From: Actinomycetes bacterium
GTDB taxonomy: Bacteria; Actinomycetota; Acidimicrobiia; Acidimicrobiales; Palsa-688
Assembly (NCBI GenBank): GCA_021808665.1
Contig: JAKBBA010000011.1
Span: forward strand, 22,401-86,400
Direction: 5' to 3'
Length of the DNA stretch: 64,000 nt
This document shows positions 36,383 through 43,947 of the stretch, piece after piece (positions within the stretch are counted from its first letter, which is position 1; every line of letters starts with the position of its first letter). The position numbers and the translations under genes are program-made. Under the pieces are notes generated by a model. It ran no database searches and was not told where the DNA came from. It saw nothing but the letters and a program-made list of their open reading frames with translations.

Positions 36383-36988
36383 GTGAACCCGACCTCGCAG
36401 AGAGACCGAGCAGTCCGGCTCCTTCGGTCTGGCACCAGTTGGTTGACAGCCGGCGCAGTAGCTGGAACCGGGCTACTGTCGGTCGGTGTGGCGGTGTCGC
36501 TACCGGGCAGGTCCACCTCCGCCTCTGCATCCGCAACGGCCAGCGGTTCGGTGCTTTCGCCGACTTCGGGTGTGTCTTCTTCCGGCGCCTCTGCGACGGG
36601 TAGCGCAACGTGTCCTCCCGTGGCGTCTTCCGGGTCTTCGTCTTTGCCGGCAGGTCTGATCCCAGGGTCAGTGTCGGATGGGTCGTCCTCTTTCTTCGGG
36701 GGCCACAGGCGCGACGACGGGGAGTCTGGTGCCCGCCACGATGACTTCGCGGGTGGGGAGGGTCAAGGGTTCGACTCGGCTTTTGTGAGGGGTGTTGCGC
36801 CGACCGGGTCAGGGGCGACCGGGTCAGGGGCGACGCGGGCCGGCGGGAGCAACGACGTGCTCTCCGCATGCGTGTCGGGCCAGGGGGCCCAAACGTCACA
36901 GCCTTCTGCGTCACAGTCTCCAAGCCCACAGGTGGCGGCACCACAGCCAGCGGTGAGCCCGCCGATAGTGTCGTCCGGGGGATCATGA
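36383..36988 (+). CDS. Membrane-anchored Ser/Gly/Ala-rich exported protein, candidate flavin acceptor
   Basis: 201 residues. A basic N-terminus and one hydrophobic helix (about 18-40) are followed by a long Ser/Thr/Gly/Ala/Pro-rich region and a Pro/Gln/Ser tail. Two cysteines (about 77 and 163) are the only ones. The reading frame is supported by the ATGA overlap with apbE. It lacks a recognisable FMN-binding domain but contains SGAS (67-70) and twin SGAT motifs (143-146, 148-151), which match the core S/T-G-A-S/T sequence modified by ApbE. The usual upstream Asp is absent. A role as flavin carrier is a hypothesis. The start could be TTG 36374 or GTG 36383; neither has a good Shine-Dalgarno. 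Confidence 0.6.
   Translation: MNPTSQRDRAVRLLRSGTSWLTAGAVAGTGLLSVGVAVSLPGRSTSASASATASGSVLSPTSGVSSSGASATGSATCPPVASSGSSSLPAGLIPGSVSDGSSSFFGGHRRDDGESGARHDDFAGGEGQGFDSAFVRGVAPTGSGATGSGATRAGGSNDVLSACVSGQGAQTSQPSASQSPSPQVAAPQPAVSPPIVSSGGS
36801..36830 (+). repeat. Tandem 15-bp repeat encoding the twin SGAT motif
   Basis: The unit CGACCGGGTCAGGGG occurs twice without mismatch and is followed by a partial third copy (CGAC). It encodes two PTGSGAT-like units. The length is a multiple of three, so the frame is kept. Confidence 0.75.
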
Positions 36989-37986
36989 ACGACCTCGCGG
37001 AGCCAGCGCTAGGCGGGGACCCGAAACGATCGGGCATTCCGCTTGCAACCGGCATCCACCACGTCGCCACCTTTCATGCGCTTGGCACGACGGCGGTCCT
37101 GTTCGTAACGGAGGCAGCGGTAGGTCGACAAGCGCTCGAGTTGTTGGAGAAGTGGATTGCGGACATCGACGTGACGTGTAGCCGCTTCCGGCCCGACAGC
37201 GAGATCATGACACTGCGAGACAGCCGTGACCGGCGTCCTCGCAAAGTCAGCGAAGTGCTCTTCGAAGCTCTCGCGGTGGCTCTCAGGGCGGCGGATCTCA
37301 CAGGAGGCTTGGTAGACCCGACGGTTGGCGAGGCTATGGAAGTAATCGGGTATGACAGGGATTTCCCTCTAATAGGCGCTAGCGACTCCCCGGTCACCTT
37401 CCGAGCGCGACCGGTACCGGGCTGGAAGGCTGTGAAACTGGATCGCTCCAGCCGGACGGTGCAGATTCCGCCGGGTGTTGTCATTGATCTTGGAGCCACC
37501 GCAAAAGCCTTCTGCGCCGACCGGGCAGCGTCTGAAATCGCTGTCAAGCTAGCGACCGGGGTCTTGGTGAGCCTCGGCGGAGACATAGCGGTGGCGGGAC
37601 CAGCCCCCCGAGGCGGCTGGTCGGTCCGCATCGCGGATGACCACTCGGAGCCTCTTGACGGCGCCGGACCTGTCGTGGCCATAGCCGGCGGCGGGCTCGC
37701 CACGTCGTCCACTACGGTCAGGCGTTGGCGGAGAGGTCAGACTACGATGCACCACCTGATCGACCCCGGGACCTCCCTGCCCGTGGCCGACTATTGGCGC
37801 ACCGTGAGCGTGGCGGCAGCGTCGTGCGTAGGCGCAAACACCGCTTCGACAGCCGCCATCGTGATGGGTGCTCGGGCGGTTCCCTGGCTCGAGCAGCGCC
37901 TCCTGCCGTCCCGCCTGGTCGGCTTCGACGGTGCGGTGTCGGTAGTAGCGGGATGGCCGGTCGACGAGGACGAGAGCTCCCGATGA
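36985..37986 (+). CDS. apbE: FAD:protein FMN transferase (ApbE family)
   Basis: Transfers FMN from FAD to a Thr/Ser of a target protein. 333 residues. Family signatures: DVTCSRFRPDSEI (62-74), GLVDPTVGEAM, IDLGATAKAF (167-176), VSLGGDIAVAG (195-205) and HHLIDPGTSLPV (256-267). There is no signal peptide or lipobox, so the enzyme looks cytoplasmic. The ATG overlaps the upstream Ser/Gly/Ala protein by 4 nt, and its stop overlaps the ferric-reductase-like gene by 4 nt. The frame is open upstream but has no ApbE sequence there. ApbE genes normally sit beside their flavin acceptor, and here the only secreted candidate is the preceding gene. Confidence 0.92.
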   Translation: MNDLAEPALGGDPKRSGIPLATGIHHVATFHALGTTAVLFVTEAAVGRQALELLEKWIADIDVTCSRFRPDSEIMTLRDSRDRRPRKVSEVLFEALAVALRAADLTGGLVDPTVGEAMEVIGYDRDFPLIGASDSPVTFRARPVPGWKAVKLDRSSRTVQIPPGVVIDLGATAKAFCADRAASEIAVKLATGVLVSLGGDIAVAGPAPRGGWSVRIADDHSEPLDGAGPVVAIAGGGLATSSTTVRRWRRGQTTMHHLIDPGTSLPVADYWRTVSVAAASCVGANTASTAAIVMGARAVPWLEQRLLPSRLVGFDGAVSVVAGWPVDEDESSR

Positions 37987-38708
37987 TCCTTGCCGCTGTC
38001 AACTCGAAGGAACTGTGGTACCTGACCCGAGGGTCCGGCCTGATGGCCTTGGTGTTGCTCACCGCGTCGGTAGTGCTCGGAATAAGCCAGATAGGCCGAC
38101 TTTCGGGGCCGTCGATGCCCAGGTTCGTAGTCGCCGGTCTGCACCGCAACGTGTCTCTTCTGGCGGTGGTCTTCCTTGGGGTCCACATAGCGACCGCTGT
38201 AGCGGACCCTTTCGCTCCCATCGCCGCGGTGGATTCCGTCGTGCCGTTCGTAGGCTCATACAGGCCTGTGTGGCTGGGGTTGGGTGCGCTCGCAACCGAC
38301 CTCCTCCTAGCGTTGGTGCTGACGAGCCTGTTGCGATACTGGATCGGGTATCGAACCTGGCGGGCAGTGCACTGGGCCGCTTACGCCTGCTGGCCGATAG
38401 CCCTCTGGCACGGCCTGGGCACTGGCAGCGACAGCCGAGTCGGGTGGGTGCAGGTCATCTACGTGCTGTGCACGGGAGCAGTTCTCGTGTCTCTGGGATG
38501 GAGGCTGACCACCAGGTGGAGTGCATCTGACGTCGCGCAACGGACCCTCGCCGCCCTCGGCGCGGCCTTGGTCACCGTAGGATTGACAGCGTGGGCCCTG
38601 CAAGGCCCCCTGAGCCCAGGGTGGGCGAAGCGTGCCGGGACCCCGACGAACCTCCTCGGTGGTTCGAGCTCGTCGACGTCTACGCCGACTACACCGCTAG
38701 GGGGATGA
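37983..38708 (+). CDS. Ferric-reductase-like bis-heme membrane protein
   Basis: 241 residues with six predicted helices. Two His pairs spaced as in ferric reductase / MsrQ domains are visible: LHRNVSLLAVVFLGVH (helix 3) and VHWAAYACWPIALWH (helix 5). These could bind two b hemes. There is no FAD/NAD(P) domain, so electrons must come from quinol or another protein. The C-terminus ends in a Ser/Thr/Pro stretch. The ATG overlaps apbE by 4 nt, and a ferredoxin gene follows after 7 nt. Members of this type are often found next to flavinylated extracytoplasmic proteins. Confidence 0.82.
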   Translation: MILAAVNSKELWYLTRGSGLMALVLLTASVVLGISQIGRLSGPSMPRFVVAGLHRNVSLLAVVFLGVHIATAVADPFAPIAAVDSVVPFVGSYRPVWLGLGALATDLLLALVLTSLLRYWIGYRTWRAVHWAAYACWPIALWHGLGTGSDSRVGWVQVIYVLCTGAVLVSLGWRLTTRWSASDVAQRTLAALGAALVTVGLTAWALQGPLSPGWAKRAGTPTNLLGGSSSSTSTPTTPLGG

Positions 38709-38715
38709 ACCGCAG

Positions 38716-39003
38716 ATGGCATTGAGAAAGCAGCAAAGGTTGGTCGTGGATCCCATTGCCTGCGAAGCGCATGGGCTTTGCGCTGAGCTCCTACCCGAGA
38801 TGATCTCCCTAGACGACTGGGGATATCCGATCGTGGCACCCGGCGCCGTACCGCCGCAGGCTAGGGGCCATGCCCGCCGTGCTGTGGCGGCCTGCCCGAC
38901 GTTGGCTCTTCGCCTCGTAGTGGTAGCGGACCCCGCACCTACGAAGGTGGGCGAAGCTCCGGGGGTTTCGAAAAGCTCCTCAATGCCTCGTCGTGAGTCT
39001 TAG
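38716..39003 (+). CDS. Small ferredoxin with Cys-x2-His-x2-Cys cluster motif
   Basis: 95 residues. Cluster ligands are C16 and C22 in ACEAHGLCAELLPEM and C60 in AACPTLAL. With only three Cys and a His at position 19 it resembles the actinobacterial 3Fe-4S-type ferredoxins that serve cytochromes P450. The protein is cytoplasmic and the C-terminal 25 residues are polar. It lies 7 nt after the ferric-reductase-like gene, so it probably supplies electrons to that cluster. It might also serve the P450 at 27053. ATG start without a strong Shine-Dalgarno, consistent with coupling. Confidence 0.85.
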   Translation: MALRKQQRLVVDPIACEAHGLCAELLPEMISLDDWGYPIVAPGAVPPQARGHARRAVAACPTLALRLVVVADPAPTKVGEAPGVSKSSSMPRRES

Positions 39004-39009
39004 CGGGCG

Positions 39010-39046
39010 TCCCGACTTTCCAACCTTCCGCGTGTTGGAATCGGGA
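39010..39046 (+). terminator. Hairpin after the redox cluster
   Basis: Starting 7 nt after the ferredoxin stop, arms TCCCGA...TTCCAAC pair with GTTGGAA...TCGGGA: 13 bp with a 2-nt bulge and a 9-nt loop. There is no T-tract. It probably ends the cluster transcript. Confidence 0.5.
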
Positions 39047-39095
39047 TGAACGGGGTAGGATAACGCCTAGGGCGCAAGCGTAAAGCTGGTCTCAG

Positions 39096-39108
39096 TTAGG
39101 CAACCTAA
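39096..39108 (+). promoter_or_regulatory. TTAGG-N3-CCTAA inverted repeat upstream of the L,D-transpeptidase gene
   Basis: The half-sites TTAGG and CCTAA also form the ends of DtxR/IdeR iron boxes, but here they are separated by only 3 nt instead of 9. TAGGAT at 39056-39061 is a possible -10, which would put this site in the leader. An operator is plausible; its regulator is unknown. Confidence 0.3.
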
Positions 39109-39146
39109 TAGTTTACCCCAAGAGGACGAAGTCAGGAACATCGACC

Positions 39147-40871
39147 ATGACATCCAAGCACTCTCCAAGCCATTCCGCTAAGGGTGGTGGCATGTCCAAG
39201 GTCCTCAAGTCTCTTCTGATCTCCGCGGGCGGTCTGGTGGTGGTGGGAGGGGCCGCGGTGGCGGTAGCTCTGTCTGTAGGTCAGCCCAAGGTCACGCTCA
39301 ACGCGGGTTCAGCGCACCTGGTCAACTTGAAATCTGGTGGTCTCGGAGCTCGTGTCGACAGCGTGACGGCCACCGTGGCCGGCCACCAGGTCCCCTTAGT
39401 GCGATCTGCGGGTGGCTACCTGCCGGCGAGCACCGTTCCCCAGGGGGCGACGGTGGTGGTAACGGCGACGGTGTCGTCGCCTTCGTGGCTCAGCTGGCTG
39501 GTCGGTTCGTCGGTGACGCGCACCCTCACCTTGCAGACGCCCGTTGCCAAACCCGCGAGTTCGGTGGCGCTTGCCTCGCAGCCCGGTCACCTACAAGTCG
39601 ACTTCACGAACCCGGTCAGTGTCGTCGAGTACAGCTTTGGTTCCGCTCCGATGCAAAAGTTGAACCTTCCGGCGGCGTCCACACAGGCGGACCTTCCGGC
39701 TCCGGCGAGCGTGCTCGCGGGGAAGGTGACGGTGAACGCCAGCCCCCGGCCGTGGGAACAGCCCGCCGCCCAAGCGTCCACGCTCACATGGTTCGTCCAG
39801 AGCCCGACCGGTCCACCCGTAGCGATAGCCGAGCCGGCGCCGGGCAGTTCCACGGCTGCTTCTAACCAGCCGATAACGCTCAGCTTCGACAAGCCAGTGT
39901 CGGCGGTCCTCGGGTCCTCCCGGCCCACACTGAGCCCGGCAGTGCCCGGAGCGTGGAGCGAGCCCAACCCCGATCAACTCGTGTTCACACCGAGCGGCAT
40001 CGGATACGGGCCGGGAGCCACCGAGACGGTCACTTTCGCCAAGCCGGTGTCAGCGGTAGGAGCCTCCGGGGCGAGTGCCCCGGCCTCGGGAGTCTCGACG
40101 ACTTCCACCGTGACGACCGACACCTATAAGTTCCAGACGGCACCAGCTTCGATCCTGCGGATGGAGCAGATCCTCGCCCGGCTGCACTACATACCCCTGA
40201 CGTTCACCCCGGCGACGGGAGTTTCGCAGCCGACGACCATGGCCGAGGAAGTGACGTCGATGTCCCAGCCGCTCCAGGGGACGTTCTCCTGGACGTGGGC
40301 GAGCACCCCGGCTTCGCTGCAGTCGCAGTGGACTCTCGGAGCGGCCAACGAGATCCTCAAAGGCGCCCTGATGAACTTCAACGCAACTCGGAACGCCTAC
40401 GACGGCTACAGCGAGGAGTTCGCCTCCGTGGCGCAGCTTGCGACGCCGTCACTTTGGCAGGCTTTACTTCAGGCCGACCTGTCCAACCAGACGGACCCGA
40501 GCCCGTACTCCTACGTGTACGTGACCGAGACGCTCCCCGAAACCCTCACCCTTTGGGAGAACGGTTCAGTGGTTCTCACAGCCGCCGCGAACACGGGAAT
40601 GCCCGGGTACGCGACCCAGCTCGGCACCTACCCGATCTACCTTCGCTTCACGCAGAACTGGATGAACGGTACCAACCCCGACGGGTCCAAGTACCACGAC
40701 TTGGTCTACTGGATCAACTACTTCTACGGCGGCGACGCAGTGCACGCTTTCCCCCGCGCCTCCTACGGGTCACCGCAAAGCCTCGGCTGCGTTGAGTTGC
40801 CCAAGGCGACTGCCCAGGTTGCGTTCAACGACCTGGCGATCGGCGACTTGGTGACCGTCGTCAGCAGCTGA
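39147..40871 (+). CDS. L,D-transpeptidase (YkuD domain) with Ig-like region
   Basis: 574-residue exported cell-wall enzyme that makes 3-3 peptidoglycan crosslinks. A membrane anchor (VLKSLLISAGGLVVVGGAAV) begins near residue 19. Beta-rich Ig-like domains span about 40-330, then a helical segment, and the YkuD domain occupies about the last 150 residues. The catalytic motif is HAFPRASYGSPQSLGCVELP: His 533 and Cys 548 are present, but the usual SHGC-x-R reads SLGC-V-E. The start is ATG 39147 or, 15 codons later, ATG 39192, which would also leave a good anchor. No lipobox. Monocistronic by context. Confidence 0.85.
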   Translation: MTSKHSPSHSAKGGGMSKVLKSLLISAGGLVVVGGAAVAVALSVGQPKVTLNAGSAHLVNLKSGGLGARVDSVTATVAGHQVPLVRSAGGYLPASTVPQGATVVVTATVSSPSWLSWLVGSSVTRTLTLQTPVAKPASSVALASQPGHLQVDFTNPVSVVEYSFGSAPMQKLNLPAASTQADLPAPASVLAGKVTVNASPRPWEQPAAQASTLTWFVQSPTGPPVAIAEPAPGSSTAASNQPITLSFDKPVSAVLGSSRPTLSPAVPGAWSEPNPDQLVFTPSGIGYGPGATETVTFAKPVSAVGASGASAPASGVSTTSTVTTDTYKFQTAPASILRMEQILARLHYIPLTFTPATGVSQPTTMAEEVTSMSQPLQGTFSWTWASTPASLQSQWTLGAANEILKGALMNFNATRNAYDGYSEEFASVAQLATPSLWQALLQADLSNQTDPSPYSYVYVTETLPETLTLWENGSVVLTAAANTGMPGYATQLGTYPIYLRFTQNWMNGTNPDGSKYHDLVYWINYFYGGDAVHAFPRASYGSPQSLGCVELPKATAQVAFNDLAIGDLVTVVSS

Positions 40872-40905
40872 GGCCGTCTCCAGCCTGCCAAGTTCAGCCT
40901 CCCGC

Positions 40906-43062
40906 TCAGCCGACCAGCGGGTCGCGGGGCAGGCCGAGGATCCTCTCGCCGATCTGATTGCGCTTGATCTCCGAAGTTCCCCCGGCGATCGAAAGCGCCC
41001 GAGCGGACAGGATCGCCAGCGCAACCTCTTCGCTGGCGGCGTCGGCGTAGACGGCCTCGGGCCCGGCGAGCGCACCCAGGACAGCCGCCGCCTCTTGGCG
41101 CAGTTCGGACAGCACGAGCTTGGTGATGTTACCCTCCGGGCCCGGTGAGCTGCCCGATATCGCCCTGTGGGCGCTTCGCAGGTTCAGCAGCTCAGTAGCC
41201 TCGGAGCGTGAGATATAGCGGCCGACCCGTGCCCGACCGCCGGCCAGACGCGTTGCATGAGCCCGAAGAGGGGCGAAGAACATCTCGTAGGAGGTTGTCA
41301 TCCCGCCGGCTCCCCCGCCGATGCTCACACTCTCGTTGCCTAGGGTGGCCCGGGCGACGGTCCACCCTCCGTCCACCGGTCCCACCACGTCGTCGTCGGG
41401 TACGAACACGTCGTTGAAGAAAACCTCGTTGAACTCGGAGTGCCCCGTAGCCTGCCGCAACGGCCGCACTGTCACTCCCTCGGCGTGCATGTCGATGACC
41501 ATCATCGTCACGCCCTTGTGCTTCGGGGCGTCCGGATTCGTCCTCACCGTCGCGAGCCCGTACGAAGCGTACTGGGCCCCGCTCGTCCAGACTTTCTGCC
41601 CGTTGATCACCCATCCGCCCTCGACCCGCCGCGCCCGGGTCTTGATCCCTGCGGCGTCCGAGCCGGCGTCCGGCTCGCTGAAAAGCTGGCACCAGATCAC
41701 CTGCTGGGACAGTGCGGGTCGTACCCAGCGGGTTATCTGGTCCTCGGTGGCGAACTGGGTGAGAGTCAATATCACCCAGCCCGTGATCCCGTACATGGGC
41801 CGGCGGACACCTGCGGAGGCGAACTCTTGCTCTATCACGAGCTGTTCGACGGCGCCGGCGGCGCGACCCCACGGTTTGGGCCAGTGCGGCATCGCGTAGC
41901 CGGAGTCGATCAGCGCTTCCAGGCGCGAAGCGGCGTCTTTATCCTTGATCGACTCGGCGAACGCCCGCACCTCGGCGCGCAGCTCGTCAGCCTCGGCCGG
42001 CAGCTCCAGTGCCCTGCTACGGCGGATGCCTGATTCGGCTAGGTCGACGACATCGCCCGCTGCGGACTCCTCTCCGACAAGAGCTGATATGGCGGCAGCT
42101 CTACGCAGATACAGGTGGGCGTCGTGCTCCCAGGTGAAGCCGATACCGCCGTGGACCTGAATGTTCAGGTTCGAGGCGAGCTCTGCGGCCTCGCAGGCCA
42201 GGCACGCAGCGACAGCAGCCGAAAACCGCAGCTGGGCGCTGTCCGCCCCTGCGGCGCGTGCCGCATCCCACACGGCGCTGGTCGCCAACTCGGTAGCGAC
42301 CGCCATGTTCGCGCAGTGATGCTTGACCGCCTGGTAGGTGCCGATAGGCCTGCCGAATTGGACACGAACCTTCGCGTACTCCGCCGCATCGTCGGTGCAC
42401 TGGCGTGCGACGCCGGTCGCTTCCGCCGCGAGGAGCACTCTTGCGGCGTCGATCAGAGCGCGGGCTCCTCCGTCGACGACCTCGCAAGGGGCTTCGGAGA
42501 ACGTGACCCTCGACGCCCGCCTCGACGGGTCGAGGTTCGCTCGGGGATGGACTGCCACACCCGGGGATCCGGCGTCGAAGACCACCAGGTCCGCACCGCT
42601 GGCGACGACGATCACATCGGCGAGGTCGGCCGACAGCACGGCGGCCGCGGACCCCGACGCGTTCCCTTCCCGGACCGTCAGGTCCGACTCCAACGCGAGC
42701 CCTGCGACCTTGGTCCCGCCGGCTAGGCCCGGGAGGAGACGCCGGAGTGTTTCGGCGCTCCCGCAGGCGCATAGGGCTGCGCTTGCTATGACAGTCGGGA
42801 CGAAAGGACCGGGGCAGATCGCCCGGCCCATCTCCTCCACGACCACGACGAGCTCTTCGAGGCCGAAACCTGATCCCCCCAACTCCTCGGGAACGTGAAG
42901 TCCCATCCAGCCCAGGCCGGCCATTTCCCCCCAGAAACCCGGAAGCTCCTCGGCGGGAGCTTCAAGGAGCGCCCGGTTCGCGGTGCGCGCAGCGTGGCGG
43001 GCGAGGAACTCGCTGACGGTGCCGGCGAGGGCCCGGTGGTCGTCGGAGATCGCAATCGACAT
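40906..43062 (-). CDS. Fused tandem acyl-CoA dehydrogenase, FadE34-like
   Basis: 718 residues containing two acyl-CoA dehydrogenase units. The first (about 1-345) has LGWMGLHVPEELGGSGFGLEE and QVHGGIGFTWEHDAHLYLRR. The second (about 355-718) has CQLFSEPDAGSDAAGIKTRA, VINGQKVWTSGAQ and the C-terminal GGTSEIKRNQIGERILGLPR. In mycobacteria this fused architecture is that of FadE34 (ChsE3), which acts on steroid side-chain CoA esters; other steroid enzymes pair two separate genes. The substrate here is inference. ATG 43062 has TAGCTT 6 nt upstream on its strand. It is divergent from an enoyl-CoA hydratase gene. Confidence 0.88.
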   Translation of the reverse strand: MSIAISDDHRALAGTVSEFLARHAARTANRALLEAPAEELPGFWGEMAGLGWMGLHVPEELGGSGFGLEELVVVVEEMGRAICPGPFVPTVIASAALCACGSAETLRRLLPGLAGGTKVAGLALESDLTVREGNASGSAAAVLSADLADVIVVASGADLVVFDAGSPGVAVHPRANLDPSRRASRVTFSEAPCEVVDGGARALIDAARVLLAAEATGVARQCTDDAAEYAKVRVQFGRPIGTYQAVKHHCANMAVATELATSAVWDAARAAGADSAQLRFSAAVAACLACEAAELASNLNIQVHGGIGFTWEHDAHLYLRRAAAISALVGEESAAGDVVDLAESGIRRSRALELPAEADELRAEVRAFAESIKDKDAASRLEALIDSGYAMPHWPKPWGRAAGAVEQLVIEQEFASAGVRRPMYGITGWVILTLTQFATEDQITRWVRPALSQQVIWCQLFSEPDAGSDAAGIKTRARRVEGGWVINGQKVWTSGAQYASYGLATVRTNPDAPKHKGVTMMVIDMHAEGVTVRPLRQATGHSEFNEVFFNDVFVPDDDVVGPVDGGWTVARATLGNESVSIGGGAGGMTTSYEMFFAPLRAHATRLAGGRARVGRYISRSEATELLNLRSAHRAISGSSPGPEGNITKLVLSELRQEAAAVLGALAGPEAVYADAASEEVALAILSARALSIAGGTSEIKRNQIGERILGLPRDPLVG

Positions 43063-43068
43063 GAGCCA

Positions 43069-43074
43069 AAGCTA
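43069..43074 (-). promoter_or_regulatory. Predicted -10 box (TAGCTT) for the tandem dehydrogenase gene, leaderless
   Basis: On the minus strand TAGCTT is followed by 6 nt and ATG 43062. No Shine-Dalgarno is present. Confidence 0.4.
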
Positions 43075-43122
43075 GCCTGCCTCGTCGCCGCGCGCGGGGT
43101 GAACACCGGCCCTGCGGTGGCT

Positions 43123-43128
43123 TAGGCT
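43123..43128 (+). promoter_or_regulatory. Predicted -10 box (TAGGCT) for the enoyl-CoA hydratase gene
   Basis: TAGGCT is followed by 8 nt and ATG 43137. No Shine-Dalgarno precedes the ATG. Confidence 0.35.
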
Positions 43129-43136
43129 CGCGGACC

Positions 43137-43943
43137 ATGGCAGACCCCTACCGAGCTTTCCCCGGGCTGGTCTTCGACCGTCCCGCCGACGGCGTGCTGC
43201 GCATAACCATGGACGCCCCCGGCTTGAACGCCGTAAGCCCGGCGGTGCACCGGGAGCTGGCTGACGTGTGGCTCAGCGTCGACCGTGACCCGTCGGTCCG
43301 TGTGGCGCTGCTACGCGGAGCCGGCCGGGCTTTCTCCGCCGGCGGCTCATTCGAACTGCTAGGCGAGATGGTCTCCGACTACGCGACTCGGACCAGGATC
43401 ATGCGCGAAGCCCGCGACCTGGTTTTCAACGTCATCAACTGTTCCAAGCCGATCGTCTCGGCGATCCACGGACCGGCCGTGGGCGCCGGCCTCTGTGCCG
43501 GCCTGCTAGCGGACGTGTCCGTCGTCGGGCGCAGCGCCAAGATCATCGACGGCCACACCCGACTAGGGGTGGCCGCAGGCGACCACGCCGCTTTGGCATG
43601 GCCGCTTTTGTGCGGCATGGCGAAAGCCAAGTACTACCTGCTCACATGCGAAACTCTCAGCGGGGAGGAGGCCGAACGGATAGGCCTGGTGTCACTGTGC
43701 GTAGACGACGCCGACGTGCACGACAAGGCTCTCGAAGTCGCTGTAGGACTGGCCGGGGGGGCGCAGTCGGCAATCCGGTGGACCAAGCACACCCTCAACC
43801 ACTGGTATCGGTCCCAGTCGGCGATCCTCGACGCCAGCCTCGCCTACGAGATGTACGGCTTCGGCGGTCCCGACGCGGCCGAGGGCCTCGCCAGTCACGC
43901 CGAGAAGCGGACACCGAGCTTCGACGGGCCGACCAGCGAGTAG
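43137..43943 (+). CDS. Enoyl-CoA hydratase/isomerase family protein
   Basis: Crotonase-fold enzyme of 268 residues. The oxyanion-hole segments are [18 protein letters not shown] (about 58-75) and [20 protein letters not shown] (about 110-130). Where classical hydratases have two catalytic Glu residues, the second region reads [16 protein letters not shown]. The active-site acids are therefore not fully conserved, and the exact reaction (hydration, isomerisation or other) stays open. It is divergent from the FadE34-like dehydrogenase across 74 nt, which suggests successive steps of one beta-oxidation route. Confidence 0.85.
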   Translation: MADPYRAFPGLVFDRPADGVLRITMDAPGLNAVSPAVHRELADVWLSVDRDPSVRVALLRGAGRAFSAGGSFELLGEMVSDYATRTRIMREARDLVFNVINCSKPIVSAIHGPAVGAGLCAGLLADVSVVGRSAKIIDGHTRLGVAAGDHAALAWPLLCGMAKAKYYLLTCETLSGEEAERIGLVSLCVDDADVHDKALEVAVGLAGGAQSAIRWTKHTLNHWYRSQSAILDASLAYEMYGFGGPDAAEGLASHAEKRTPSFDGPTSE

Positions 43944-43947
43944 GCCG

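Noticed and set aside
36021..37070. 349-codon minus-strand open frame across the Ser/Gly/Ala gene
   Set aside because: It is Arg/Pro/Ser-rich shadow coding opposite three plus-strand genes that are tied by stop-start overlaps. No domain is visible.
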